From positions 1 through 62,000 of the forward strand of contig NW_026970969.1 of NCBI RefSeq assembly GCF_963678635.1: a stretch of 62,000 nucleotides of DNA, given 5' to 3'. The stretch comes from Symsagittifera roscoffensis. Lineage: Eukaryota; Xenacoelomorpha; Acoela; Convolutidae. Position 1 is the stretch's first letter; every line of letters begins with the position of its first letter. The notes beneath the pieces are model-generated. The model did no database searches. It saw nothing but the letters and a program-made list of their open reading frames with translations, and had not been told where the DNA came from. Both the position numbers and the translations under genes were made by a program. This document shows, piece after piece, positions 19,444 to 30,269 of this stretch.

Positions 19444-19862
19444 TTTTTCGATCATAGCTTGGTGGTCCTTCATTCCTGATCCGAATCGGTTCAACAATAT
19501 CTCGAAGATCTTGTCCACGGTGTCTCGTTCCTCTTCATTCTTTGCAACTACGCATTTCAACTCTGTTCCCTCTAGGTTGCTCAGTATTGCCGTGCAGTCC
19601 TGCCTCTCGTCATTCAAGTTGTCTTGTTTCTAAAGTAGTCTCATGACTTCTATCATGTGTCGATGCATCCATCTAAGTGGTCTTTAAACTCTTTTGGTTT
19701 CTTGAAAGTTTTCCTGATTTTGCCACCTCCTCTTTCACTCGATTCAGTGTTCGTTGTAGCGAACGCTTCCAGTGTCCTGTTCATCATTTCCCAGGTGTTA
19801 GCCAACGTCATGGAATCGCGTCCTACATTGGTGCTAGTGAGTAAGGACAAAAAGTAAGTCAA
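19444..19862 (-). pseudogene. gag: gag capsid-like N-terminal region, broken
   Basis: The frame at 19653-19862 (69 codons) ends KEFKDHLDGCIDT. Coherent sequence then goes on in another frame through IEVMRL and DERQDCTAILSNLEGTELK to FEILLNRFGSGM (about 19645-19475). The pattern of a helical domain with W/IEVM, then LEGTELKCVV and FEILLNRFG, is typical of Ty3/gypsy gag capsids (Retrotrans_gag-like). At least one frameshift near 19650 breaks it. It lies directly upstream of the zinc-knuckle frame, as expected. Confidence 0.6.
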
Positions 19863-20381
19863 TCCTTACAATGAGTTTGGAAAATACAAAACTTGAAAGA
19901 AATATTACAAAACAAACACTCACAAAGGAAAGCACTAATCCACACGAGTAGCAGAGAAGTCCTGGGAGTTCTTTTTAGAACGCAAATATTATCAAATTTG
20001 ATACAGCTGGGGTGTTTGAGGGATCATTGATTTTGAGAAGCTCTCAATTTCTAAAATGTGATGGAATTCTCAAAAAAAAATCTTTTTTTTTGTCTCAATG
20101 AAAAAAGAAGTCTTCCAAAGGTTGAGCAACAAACATTGAGTCAGGAATCTCGTGGTAGTACATCCTGACATGCTCTGATACGTGTCCCATCATCTGTCTC
20201 GTTCCAAGTTACTTTTCAGTGCCAACGTTGAGGCATACATATAAGGCAAAATGACCCGAAAACCATTAAAACAATAAACGGTTTGCTCGTCTTGCAAAAA
20301 AGAGACTCTTAATTACGATTTTTTACCAAATCGTCGGAGAAAAGAACATGGGGCAAAACAAAGGAAGCCAACCGAGTCTGT
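19863..20381. other. Gap upstream of the gypsy-like gag
   Basis: No gene-like frame. A 5' LTR or leader of the gypsy-like element should lie here, but I saw no match to 13346-13727 and no clear primer-binding site. Confidence 0.45.
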
Positions 20382-20620
20382 AGCGGCTTGAACAATAGTG
20401 AGAAGGAGGAAAAGTGGAGAAACGAGCAAAAACTGGAGGAAGAGTTGCGAGCTTGTCAAAATATTTTAAACCAAATTATTGAACTTTCAAAAGTCGAAGT
20501 TAGAGACCAAAATCACAGTAGCTGGAAGAAAAAATTGAAGAGGTCTTCAACAAGCTCGATTTTGCCACAAAAAATAAAATTGCCATCGGACGTCTTCTCC
20601 GAAACGTAAAAAAAAAACAG
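20382..20620 (+). pseudogene. Short coiled-coil coding fragment with a frameshift
   Basis: The frame at 20388-20609 (73 codons) begins strongly helical: EEKWRNEQKLEEELRACQNI followed by LNQIIELSK. After about 20525 the better protein-like reading is one frame over, with LEEKIEEVFNKLDFATKNKI ending near 20612. So a charged helical protein fragment is present with an indel in the middle. No family was recognised and no promoter was seen; it may be the remains of another element. Confidence 0.35.
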
Positions 20621-22818
20621 TGAATATGGTTACTACAAAAAACTTTGTCTAATAAATTGCACTTGCCGTGCACAAAACTGATTTGATATGATTCAAGGGA
20701 AAGCAGAAAAAAGTGATATAATTTGGCAAGGTACTCAAGAAACAAAACTACAAGGTCAAGGATAATCCAATTGTCATTTCTGCTGCGCTATTCAATTTTA
20801 TCCCGATGTGATGTCCAGCCTCTGTTTTACCCAAAACTTTACTAAAACTGAGCTTGTGAACTGCATTTCATCGAACAAGGGCAGAATGCCGTACAGTGCT
20901 CATATTCGTCTTTTTTGTGCTTTAACGTTTTACTCGCACCGCCATAGTAACACCGAAACTGTTTCCAGAATTCATATCAAAGTGAGGTTATGATAAGAAA
21001 ATATTTCGCGGTGTTGGAAAATACAATTTATCTCTAAACGAGGGAATTTTGAACGCAACATAATCATTAATGTTTTTGAATCAAGCAGGTTATCATTTCG
21101 TTGATTTAGCTAGACAAAGTCGTGAAATCTTTTAAAATAATCGAGTTTCTAATATTCACCAATTATATCATCCATACAAATGATATTGATAGTTTCTTCA
21201 AGTTTTTTTTCGTTACCCGAGCTGCGACTGTTCCTTCATTCGATCAGACAGTTTCAAAGTACAACTTCTCAGTTGTTAGGCTCAAATGCGACATGTTCAT
21301 CCTAAGACCTTTTGACAGACTCCACGTGCCTTACACTGAGGAGCAAAAATTGTTCCATAAAATGTCAATTCTTGCGTTCAAATAAAATATTTTATCAGAG
21401 AGAAAATGACAGCCATCATAAACACTAATAGCATTAGTAAAATAATTTCCGACCCAATATCATTCAATTTTCCAGTCTATTTTTCTGTGTGAAATCCTGA
21501 TAATTGAATCTGTACCTGTTATTTTCTTACTAAAAATGCGTTTAATAATTCTTTTTAATTGAAAATTTTAAAATGGGTTCCAGAACTCTTGATTATTATT
21601 CTTGCAACCTGGAAATTCTAGCTATAAAACACATTCTACAAACAAAAATAAACATTTGAGAAATTGAAACCACTGTCAACGATCGTGGTAAGTTCATCTT
21701 TGATGAAATATATGGCAGAAATTATAAAAATAGACTAGAATCGTCGAGTATAGTGATGCATGTGCTGAAAATGGCGAGGTCACTTCCATGTTTTCTCGTT
21801 TCCTGGGAGTTCAGAAATTTCAGCTGGTTGATTTGAAACATCATTTAGAACATTATGTAAAAAATTCGCTGTGTTTCGTTTTAAATCGTGCGAGATACGA
21901 TTCAAACCTTATCAAACCTAATTTGATCACATGCCTTACTTGTGATAAAGAAGTCGGATTAACAGTCGTTAAATTGCAAATGGTTTAAAACTCAGGAAAT
22001 GTACACTTTCTCGTGATACTGACGTTTCTGGGAATTGCGGCAATTTGGAATATTTTAATAAAAAACCTATGAGACATTTGAAACAAAATAAGTTTTCCGC
22101 ATCGATTATTTTGACCATACATACAAGCTTTAGTCTGCAGATTTGCCACAATATTGAGCACTTTTCAGTGAGCTGGGATAGTAACCTCAAAACTCATAAA
22201 CTCAAAATGTTTCCAGAATTCATATCACAAAGTGGTTATTACAAGAAAATACTTAGCGGTGTAGAAAACTAAGATTTACCTCTAAACGAGGGATTTTTGA
22301 ACGCAACGTGATGATTATTGTTTTTGAATCAAGCAGGACATTATTTCGTTAATTTAGCTTGGCAAAATTCTGAAATTCTTTTAGAACAATTCAGCATTTA
22401 TAACATCCATACAAAAGATATCGATAGTTGCTTTAATTTTTTTTCGTTATCCGAGCTGCGACTGTTTCGTCAATCGATCGGACAGTTTCAAAATACAGCA
22501 CCTCAGTTGTAAGGATCAAGTGCGACACTTTTATCCTAAGACCTTGTACACACTACAGTAAAAATACAAGAAAAAAGTCAGACTCCCTATCGTTTACACT
22601 GAGGAGCAAAAATTATTCAATCAAACACTATTTTTTGAGTTCAAAAAAATTGTTACCCCATTGAAGAAATTAAAGCCACCTAAATCCTCTAATTGGATTG
22701 GTAAAAAAAATTTTCATCTCAATATCAATTAGTTTCCCAGTCTGTTTTCCTGTGTGAGCTATTGAGAACTGTTTCTTTACTAGATATTTTTAAAAATAAT
22801 AATAAATGCGTTTAATAA

Positions 22819-23178
22819 TTGTTTTTAAATGAATCCTTTGACTCTTTTGTAAAACTTGGACGTCATTGCACAGAAGTTGAGAGTTTTTTGAGGATACACC
22901 CGGGAATGTTTCAAAAAAAGCTGATTCTGTTGTTGATACTCGAGTATGAGACAGGGTTCCTCACTCTGGACTTGCTTATGAGACCAGGAAGGTTCTTGGT
23001 AACATTTCGTAAGTTTTTCCAATCAAGGGAACACCCAAAAATACAAAAAACAACAATCTCGGTAATAGAGTTGAGATTGATAGTAGAGATTGATAGGATT
23101 CTTTTAACTAGCAAGCCGAAAAGAAAAAGAACTTGGACGATTGTACAATCAGAAAACTCAACGGTTTCAAGTTTGTAG
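22819..23178 (+). other. Repeat-borne open frame, unknown (first copy)
   Basis: An open frame of 119 codons in the first 3.0-kb unit, with a counterpart at 25924-26355 in the second (143 codons). Both contain HPGMFQKKLI, then LLILEYET and LDLLMRPGRF, and IQKTTISVIELRLIVEIDRI, with one small in-frame length difference. The frame is kept because the copies are similar. No domain is recognisable and the composition is Ile/Leu/Lys-rich, as expected of chance frames in AT-rich DNA. I would not call it a gene without expression data. Confidence 0.25.
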
Positions 23179-25923
23179 AAATCACTGCAGTGATGTATTC
23201 ATAGCTAAAGCAGATAAAATTTTCTTCCCAAGTACAGGTTGCGCCAGTCAAAAAGCGTGATAAACGAGAAACCGGACTATCAGAAGAAGAACTATCAGAA
23301 TTTTAAGAAATTTTGATTCTTTTCATTTTTTTCTAGAAAAAAAATTGGCAGATTTACAACAACCGCCGCAGATTTAGGTTATATTTTTTTTCTATAAATG
23401 ATAAAAAACCAACTGCTTGACTGAGTAATTTTCTCTCAGTTCAAAAACTCCAATTTAAACACAAGAAATTTCCAAAAAAAAACTTTGAAAAAGAACGATT
23501 GAACGTATATCCCATCAATAAGAAAATTTATTGGATTTTTTTTGTTATACAGAAACTCAAGGAAACTAAATTATTATTCAACAAACCATTCCATGTACTG
23601 ACTTGAACGTTTCAATAAAATCTATTTATGTCTGATTCGTTGAATTTGAACGTGCTTGGTTAGTTTTATGTAAGCAACTATAAGTAGATATCACTTCATT
23701 CTAATTTTCTCTTATGTCAAACGCATTTGTTCTTAAAAGCGTAACACAAACTGAAAGACAATTTATTTTTAACTCAAAATTTCAAAATACATAAAAATCT
23801 CTAATTATATAACAAACAACTTTGGGATATTTCAAATCGTCCAATTTAGAGCGTAACAAAAACAGACTACCGTCAGTGCTCATCTTCGTCTTTTATGTGC
23901 TCTAACATTTTACTCGCACCGCTATAGTAAACTCGATACTAATAAATTCAAACTGTTTCCAGAATTCATATCAAAATGAGGTTATGATAAGAAAATTTTT
24001 CTCGGTGTTGGAAAGAAAAAAAATTAACCTCTGAACGAGGGAATTTTGAACGCAACGTAATCATTAATGTTTTTGAATCAAGCAGGTTATCATTTCGTTG
24101 ATTTAGCTTGACAAAGTCGGGAATTCTTTCAAAATAATCGAGTTTTTAAAATTCACCAATTATATCATCCATACAAATGATATTGATAGTTTCTCCAGGT
24201 TTTTTTTCGTTACCCGAGCTGCGACTGTTTCTTCATTCGATCAGGCAGATTCAAAGTACAACTTCTCAGTTGTTCGGCTCAAGTGCGACACGTTTATCCT
24301 AAGACCTTGCACACACTACAGTAAATTATAAGAATTTTGACAGACTCCACGTGCCTTACACTGAGGAGCAAAAATTATTCCATCAAATATCAATTCTTGA
24401 GTTCAAACAAAATAATTTCTCAGAGAGAAAATGACAGCCATTATAAACACTAATTGCATTGGTAAAATAATTTCCGACCCAATGTCATTCAATTTTCCAG
24501 TCTAATTTTCTGTGTGAACTCCTTATAACTGAATCTTTACCTGTTAATTTCCTACTAAAAATGCGTTTAATAAATGTTTTCAATTGAAAATTTTAAAATG
24601 GGTTTCAGAACTCTTGATTATTATTCTTGGAACCTAGAATTTCTAGCTATAAAACACAAGCTACAAACAAAAATAAAAATTTGAGAAATTGAAACCACTG
24701 TCAACGATCGTGGTAAGTTCATCTTTGATGAAATATATGGCAGAAGTTATTAAAATAGACTAGAATCATCGAGTATAGTGAAGCATGTGCTGAAAATGGC
24801 GAGGTGACTTCCATGTTTTCTCATTTCCTGGGAGTTCAGAAAATTCAGCTGGTTGTTTGAAACATCATTTAGAACATTATGTCAAAAATTCGCTGTGTTT
24901 CGTATTAAATCGTGCGAGATACGATTCAAACCTTATCAAACCTACTTTGATCACATGCCTTACTTGTGATAAAGAAGTCGGATTAAAAGTCGTTAAATTG
25001 CAACTGGTTTATCATCAATTAAACTCGGAAATGTACATTTTCTCGTTATACTGACGTTTCTGGGATGTGCAACAATTTGGATTAATTTTCGAAAACCTAT
25101 GACACATTCGAAACAAAGTAATTTTTCCGCATCGATTAATTTGACCGTACATACAGGCTTTACTCTGCGATTTCTCTCAAAATGAAGCATTTTTCAGTAA
25201 GCTGAGATAGCAACCCCATTACTCATAAATTCAAATTGTTTCCAAAATTCATATCAAAAGGTGGTTATCATAAGAAATTATTTAGCGATGTTGAAAATTA
25301 AGATTTTAAACGAGGGATTTTTGAACGCAACGTAGTGATTCATGTTTTTGAATCAAGCAGGAAATTAATTTTTAATTTAGCATGGCAAACTTCTGGAATT
25401 ATTTTAAAACAATTCAGCATTTATAACATCCATACAAATGATTGTAATAGTTGCTTTAATTTTTTTCGTTATCCGAGCTGCGACTGTTTCTTCAATCCAT
25501 CGGACAGTTTCAAAGCACAACATCTCAGTTGTAAGGATCAAGTGCGACACTTTTATCCTGAGACCTTGTACACACAACGGTAAAAATATAAGAAAAAAGT
25601 CAGACTCCCTATCGCTTACCCTGAGGAGCAAAAATTAATCAATCAAACACTAATTTTTGAGTTCAACTAAAATATTATCCCAGAGAAGAAAGCAAAGCCA
25701 CCAAAATCCTCTAATTGGATTGGTAAAAAAATTTCCATCTCAATATCAATTAATTTTCCAGTCTGTTTTCCTGTGTGAGCTACTGATAACTGTTTCTTTA
25801 CTAGATATTTATTCGTAAAGAAATGCAACAAGTATTCGAATGCATTTAATACTTGTTTTTAAATGAATGATTTGACTCTTTTGTAAAAGTTTTGGACGTC
25901 ATTGCACAGAAACTTAGAGTTTT

Positions 25924-26355
25924 TTGAGGATGCATCCAGGAATGTTTCAAAAAAAGCTGATTCCGTTGTTGATACTCGAGTATGAGACAAGGTTCCTCAC
26001 TCTGGACTTGCTAATGAGACCAGGAAGGTTCCAATCAAGGAAACATCCAAAAATACAAAAAACAACAATCTCGGTAATAGAGTTGAGATTGATAGTAGAG
26101 ATTGATAGGATTCTTTTAGCTAGCATTAGCCGAAAAGAACTTGGACGATTGTATAATCAGATAGCTCAACGGTTTCAAGTTTGTAGAAATCACTGCAGAG
26201 ATGTATTCATAGCTAAAGCAGAGAAAAATTTCTTCCCAAGTACAAGTTGCGCCAGTCAAAAAAGCGTGATATACGAGAAACTGGACTATCAGAAGAAGAA
26301 TTTCGTCGTACTGAAGGGTTGTGCATGTGTAGCAGAAGTTTTGCAGCTATTTTAA
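25924..26355 (+). other. Repeat-borne open frame, unknown (second copy)
   Basis: This is the second copy of the frame at 22819-23178, longer (143 codons) and running into the start of the next repeat family, with FIAKAEKNFFPSTSCA and then YQKKNFVVLKGCACVAEVLQ. The overlapping frame at 26247-26474 covers the same DNA with LSEEEFRR and VFLTKGSKIALEDTG. Only one of the two can be meaningful, and neither matches a family I know. Confidence 0.25.
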
Positions 26356-26902
26356 TAAGACTGACTGTTACAGTTTTTCTAACAAAGGGCTCAAAAATAG
26401 CTCTGGAAGATACTGGGGGTGAGCTAAAGTTTAATAACAGACTAGTTTTTGACCAAGCGGTAGATTTAGTGTAGTCAAGTCTTTTATTCGAAAGCAGCAA
26501 CAAACTAGTCGGAACATAAAAAATTTTATCATCAGTGTTTCAGTCTTCAATTTACTTTTTTCGATAAATACAACTTAGTTCTAAAGCATTAAACTATAAA
26601 TTTAATGAGTTAATTGTAGATTAAATTTTGTACGGTGCAATGATTTTTTTGTCAATCAATATTTCAGCTATAATTCAACAACTTTATTCAAGGAGGCAGT
26701 TTTAAACGCGGCTGGTCTGATTTCCGACAATTTGTCTTCCAGTTACTACGAGAAAAATAAGCCAAACCAATATTTGCCAAATTTTTGTTTAAATAGTCAA
26801 CTGACTCATAATTCCTGTTTCACTCGCTGTTTCACGAACCTTTTCAGAAAGCCTAAATAAACCAAAAAGCTAATTCAGCAAAACAGTTCTATCAGTCCTT
26901 TT

Positions 26903-27151
26903 ATGAGTACAAACCTAGAAATTTTTAACAAAGCTTGTCCACTCTTTCTTTCAGGTGGTTTACCATGTGCAGCCTTTTTGTGGATTAAAAAATTTTATCC
27001 CGAAATTGAAGTAGGTAATCACGATACTTTGAATTCAATGTCAGAGGTGATGTTTTCTGCATTCATGCTTGTTGAACAAAAGGAAGGTTACATTTATCGA
27101 AAAACAATTTTTAACGAAGCTTTTTGTGCGTTTTTATTTCTCGATTTCTGA
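26903..27151 (+). CDS. Repeat-borne ORF, 82 codons, unknown function (copy 1)
   Basis: Starts at ATG (MSTNLEIFNKACPLF) and ends in FLFLDF. It is repeated at 28828-29076 with two amino-acid differences and, altered, at 33050-33319. The middle part (PCAAFLWIKKFYPEIEVGNH, then DTLNSMSEVMFSAFMLVEQ) is mixed hydrophobic and charged, and more protein-like than most frames here. A pyrimidine-rich stretch ending TTTCTTTCAG lies inside the frame at about 26944-26954, exactly like a 3' splice site, so the coding part could start at GGTTTACC as an internal exon. No family was recognised. Confidence 0.3.
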   Translation: MSTNLEIFNKACPLFLSGGLPCAAFLWIKKFYPEIEVGNHDTLNSMSEVMFSAFMLVEQKEGYIYRKTIFNEAFCAFLFLDF

Positions 27152-28166
27152 TATATATCATCTTGATGCTTTTTAATCCAAAAAAAAAATAGTTTTTTTT
27201 TCAAAATTTTGAGTCGGCTAGTTTTTCTCTTGACAATTTATAACATTCACCTCAGTCACACCTAAAACATGCAAAGCCATCGAACAAATATTAGAAAACT
27301 AAAGTTTGTACCGGACTATCAGAAGAAGAATTTCGTCGTTCTGAAGGGTTGTGCATGTGTAGCAGAAGTTTTGCAGCTATTTTAATAAGACTGACTGTTA
27401 CAGTTTTTCTAACAAAGGGCTCAAAAATAGCTCTGGAAGATACTGGGGGTGAGCTAAAGTTTAATAACAGACTAGTTTTTGACCAAGCGTTAGATTTAGT
27501 GTAGTCAAGTCTTTTATTCGAAAGCAGCAACAAACTAGTCGGAACATAAAAAATTTTATCATCAGTGTTTCAGTCTTCAATTTACTTTTTTCGATAAATA
27601 CAACTTAGTTCTAAAGCATTGAACTTATAAATTTAATGAGTTAATTGTAGAATAAACTTTGTACGGTGCAATGATTTTTTTGTCAATCAATATTTCAGCT
27701 ATAATTCAACAACTATATTCAACAACAACAAGTAACCCAATTTTTATATCAAAAATTCAGTTAGGGTTCAGCGCAGTTTTAGATAGCTTCAAAATAAAAT
27801 CTTTTCGCTTTCAATTTCAAGCTTATGTGCATACTTGGTTTCTTATACTTGGTTGTTTCTATTTAAACGGACAGTTTGGGCACCGAAGATTTTTTGAAAT
27901 TTACCATCTGAAATTTACCAATTTGTGTAACACATCCTAAACCTGGCGAGCTCTAAATTCTACCCTAAGAAAAAGCAAATATATTCCATAACTGAGCACT
28001 TAGCCTGCAGAACAATTGTTTTTCCCCTGTCATAAAACAACACCCCTCTCCTCACAAATATAGCACTCTTATTTCAGGAAGGATCACTTTGGAAAAATTT
28101 TAATCGTTTTTGGAATCGTCTGAGACCGTCTCGAAAGTACAAAATGTAAAGGCTCTTCTACTTTTT

Positions 28167-28391
28167 ATGACTCCTATACTGCCGAAGCAAACCAAAGGAC
28201 AGAAGAAGCCATCTCACTTTGAAAATCGAGTGTTTCGTGATATATACTTTTTTGTCAAAGGTAGGCATTTCGATAAAAAAAAGATAATTGTTTTACACAA
28301 TTTTTTTTTCACCGATCATGCTAGCCTCAAAAGTTATGACAAAAAATTTATGAATGCCCAAATCTGGAAGAACATCTTTTTTATTAATTGA
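28167..28391 (+). CDS. Repeat-borne ORF, unknown function (copy 1)
   Basis: Open from a TTG at 28110; the first ATG is at 28167, giving MTPILPKQTKGQKKPSHF. The sequence is basic, then IYFFVKGRHFDKKKIIVLHN. A copy at 30059-30244 keeps the frame up to a length change in a T run near 30200. A splice-acceptor-like TCTTATTTCAG lies about 90 bases upstream in both copies. It has no recognisable domain and could be a terminal exon or a chance frame. Confidence 0.25.
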   Translation: MTPILPKQTKGQKKPSHFENRVFRDIYFFVKGRHFDKKKIIVLHNFFFTDHASLKSYDKKFMNAQIWKNIFFIN

Positions 28392-28827
28392 CTATTCTAA
28401 ATTTACCCTTTAGCGTTTCATCCACAAAGTTCAGGTAATCTCAGAAATTTATTCAAGGAGGTAAATTAAACTCGTCGAACTTATGCTATCATTTATCATT
28501 TGAGCATTCTTATTTTACCTTTTACCGTTTCATCCACAAAAATCAAGTGACCTCACAACTTTCTTCAAGGAGGTAAGTTAAACTATTCAACTCGGTAATC
28601 TCACAACTTTATTCAAGGAGGCAGTTTTAATCGCGGCTGGTCTGATTTCCGACAATTTGTCTTCCAGTTACTACGAGAAAAATAAGCCAAACCAAAATTT
28701 GCCAAATTTTTGTTTAAATAGTCAACTGACTCATAATTCCTGTTTCACTCGCTGTTTCACGAACCTTTTCAGAAAGCCTAAATAAACCAAAAAGCTAATT
28801 CAGCAAAACAGTTCTATCAGTCCTTTT

Positions 28828-29076
28828 ATGAGTACAATCCTAGAAATTTTTAACAAAGCTCGTCCACTCTTTCTTTCAGGTGGTTTACCATGTGCAGCCT
28901 TTTTGTGGATTAAAAAATTTTATCCCGAAATTGAAGTAGGTAATCACGATACTTTGAATTCAATGTCAGAGGTGATGTTTTCTGCATTCATGCTTGTTGA
29001 ACAAAAGGAAGGTTACATTTATCGAAAAACAATTTTTAACGAAGCTTTTTGTGCGTTTTTATTTCTCGATTTCTGA
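28828..29076 (+). CDS. Repeat-borne ORF, 82 codons, unknown function (copy 2)
   Basis: This is the near-identical copy of the frame at 26903-27151. The only changes are N4 to I and C12 to R, both in the part before the splice-acceptor-like TTTCTTTCAG, while everything after it is unchanged. In the third unit (33050-33319) that acceptor-like sequence is deleted and the frame before it is lost, while the later part is still largely readable. Confidence 0.3.
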   Translation: MSTILEIFNKARPLFLSGGLPCAAFLWIKKFYPEIEVGNHDTLNSMSEVMFSAFMLVEQKEGYIYRKTIFNEAFCAFLFLDF

Positions 29077-30269
29077 TATATATCATCTTGATGCTTTTTA
29101 ATCCAAAAAAAAATAGTTTTTTTTTCAAAATTTTGAGTCGGCTAGTTTTTCTCTTGACAATTTATAACATTCACCTCAGTCACACCTAAAACATGCAAAG
29201 CCATCGAACAAATATTAGAAAACTAAAGTATGTACCGGACTATCAGAAGAAGAATTTCGTCGTACTGAAGGGTTGTGCATGTGTAGCAGAAGTTTTGCAG
29301 CTATTTTAATAAGACTGACTGTTACAGTTTTTCTAACAAAGGGCTCAAAAATAGCTCTGGAAGATACTGGGGATGAGCTAAAGTTTAATAACAGACTAGT
29401 TTTTGACCAAGCGTTAGATTTAGTGTAGTCAAGTCTTTTATTCGAAAGCAGCAACAAACTAGTCGGAACATAAAAAATTTTATCATCAGTGTTTCAGTCT
29501 TCTAAAGCATTAAACTATAAATTTAATGAGTTAATTGTAGAATAAATTTTGTACGGTGCAATGATTTTTTTGTCAATCAGTATTTCAGCTATAATTCAAC
29601 AATTATATTCAACAACAACAAGTAACCCAATTTTTTCTTCAAAAATTCAGTTAGGGTTCAGCACAGTTTTAGATAGCTTCAAAATAAATTCTTTTCGTTT
29701 TCAATTTCAAGCTTATGTGCATACTTGGTTTCTTATACTTGGTTGTTTCTATTTAAACGGACAGTTTGGGCACCGAAGATTTTTTTGAAATTTACCATCT
29801 GAAGTTTACCAATTTGTGTAACACATCCTAAAACATGGCGAGCTCTAAATTCTACCCTAAGAAAAAGCAGATATATTCCATAACTGAGCACTTAGCCTGC
29901 AGAACAATTGTTTTTCCCCTGTCATAAAACAACACCCCTCTCCTCACAAATATAGCACTCTTATTTCAGGAAGGATCACTTTGGAAAAACTATAATCAAT
30001 TTTAGAATCGTCTGAGACCGTCTCGAAAGTACAAAATGTAAAGGCTCTTCTACTTTTTATGACTCCTATACTGCCGAAGCAAACCAGAGGACAGAAGAAG
30101 CCATCTCACTTTGAAAATCGAGTGTTCCGTGATATATACTTTTTTGTCAAAGGTAGGCATTTCGATAAAAAAAAGATAATTGTTCTACACAATTTTTTTT
30201 CACCAATCATGCTAGCCTCAAAAGTTATGACAAAAAATTTATGAATGCCCGAATCTGGAAGAACAGCTT

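Larger units (their letters stand above)
13728..19862 (-). mobile_element. Decayed Ty3/gypsy-like retroelement with an extra 3' ORF
   Basis: On the minus strand the order is gag (19862-18912), retropepsin-like region (about 18841-17464), reverse transcriptase (about 17440-16549), RNase H (about 16510-16264), integrase (16263-15265) and a tail (15264-14638). RT before RNase H before integrase is the Ty3/gypsy (and retroviral) order. Two more overlapping frames (14526-14236, 14303-13728) follow pol, in the place where errantiviruses carry env, but they are not env-like. Long stretches remain open, so the copy is less decayed than its neighbours. LTRs, primer-binding site and target-site duplication were not found. 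Confidence 0.85.
20870..26500. repeat. Higher-order tandem repeat: about 3.0-kb unit made of about 1.25-kb subunits
   Basis: The marker TTTTTGAATCAAGCAGG occurs at about 21072, 22321, 24069 and 25343. The spacings (about 1.25, 1.75 and 1.27 kb) and the two cross-spacings (about 3.00 and 3.02 kb) show two subunits (A1, A2) duplicated together as A1-A2-A1'-A2'. The same order of blocks flanks each marker: a 'gctcatNttcgtctttt' block at 20900 and 23880, a 'gaaaccactgtcaacgatcgtgg' block at 21665 and 24683, and an 'acatccatacaaa' block at 22405 and 25425. About 0.5 kb (23300-23850) of the first unit is not matched in the second. Copies differ by scattered substitutions and small indels. Confidence 0.85.

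Noticed and set aside
13346-20381. Possible LTR pair around the gypsy-like element
   Set aside because: The two flanks (13346-13727 and 19863-20381) show no common block by eye, so no LTRs were annotated.
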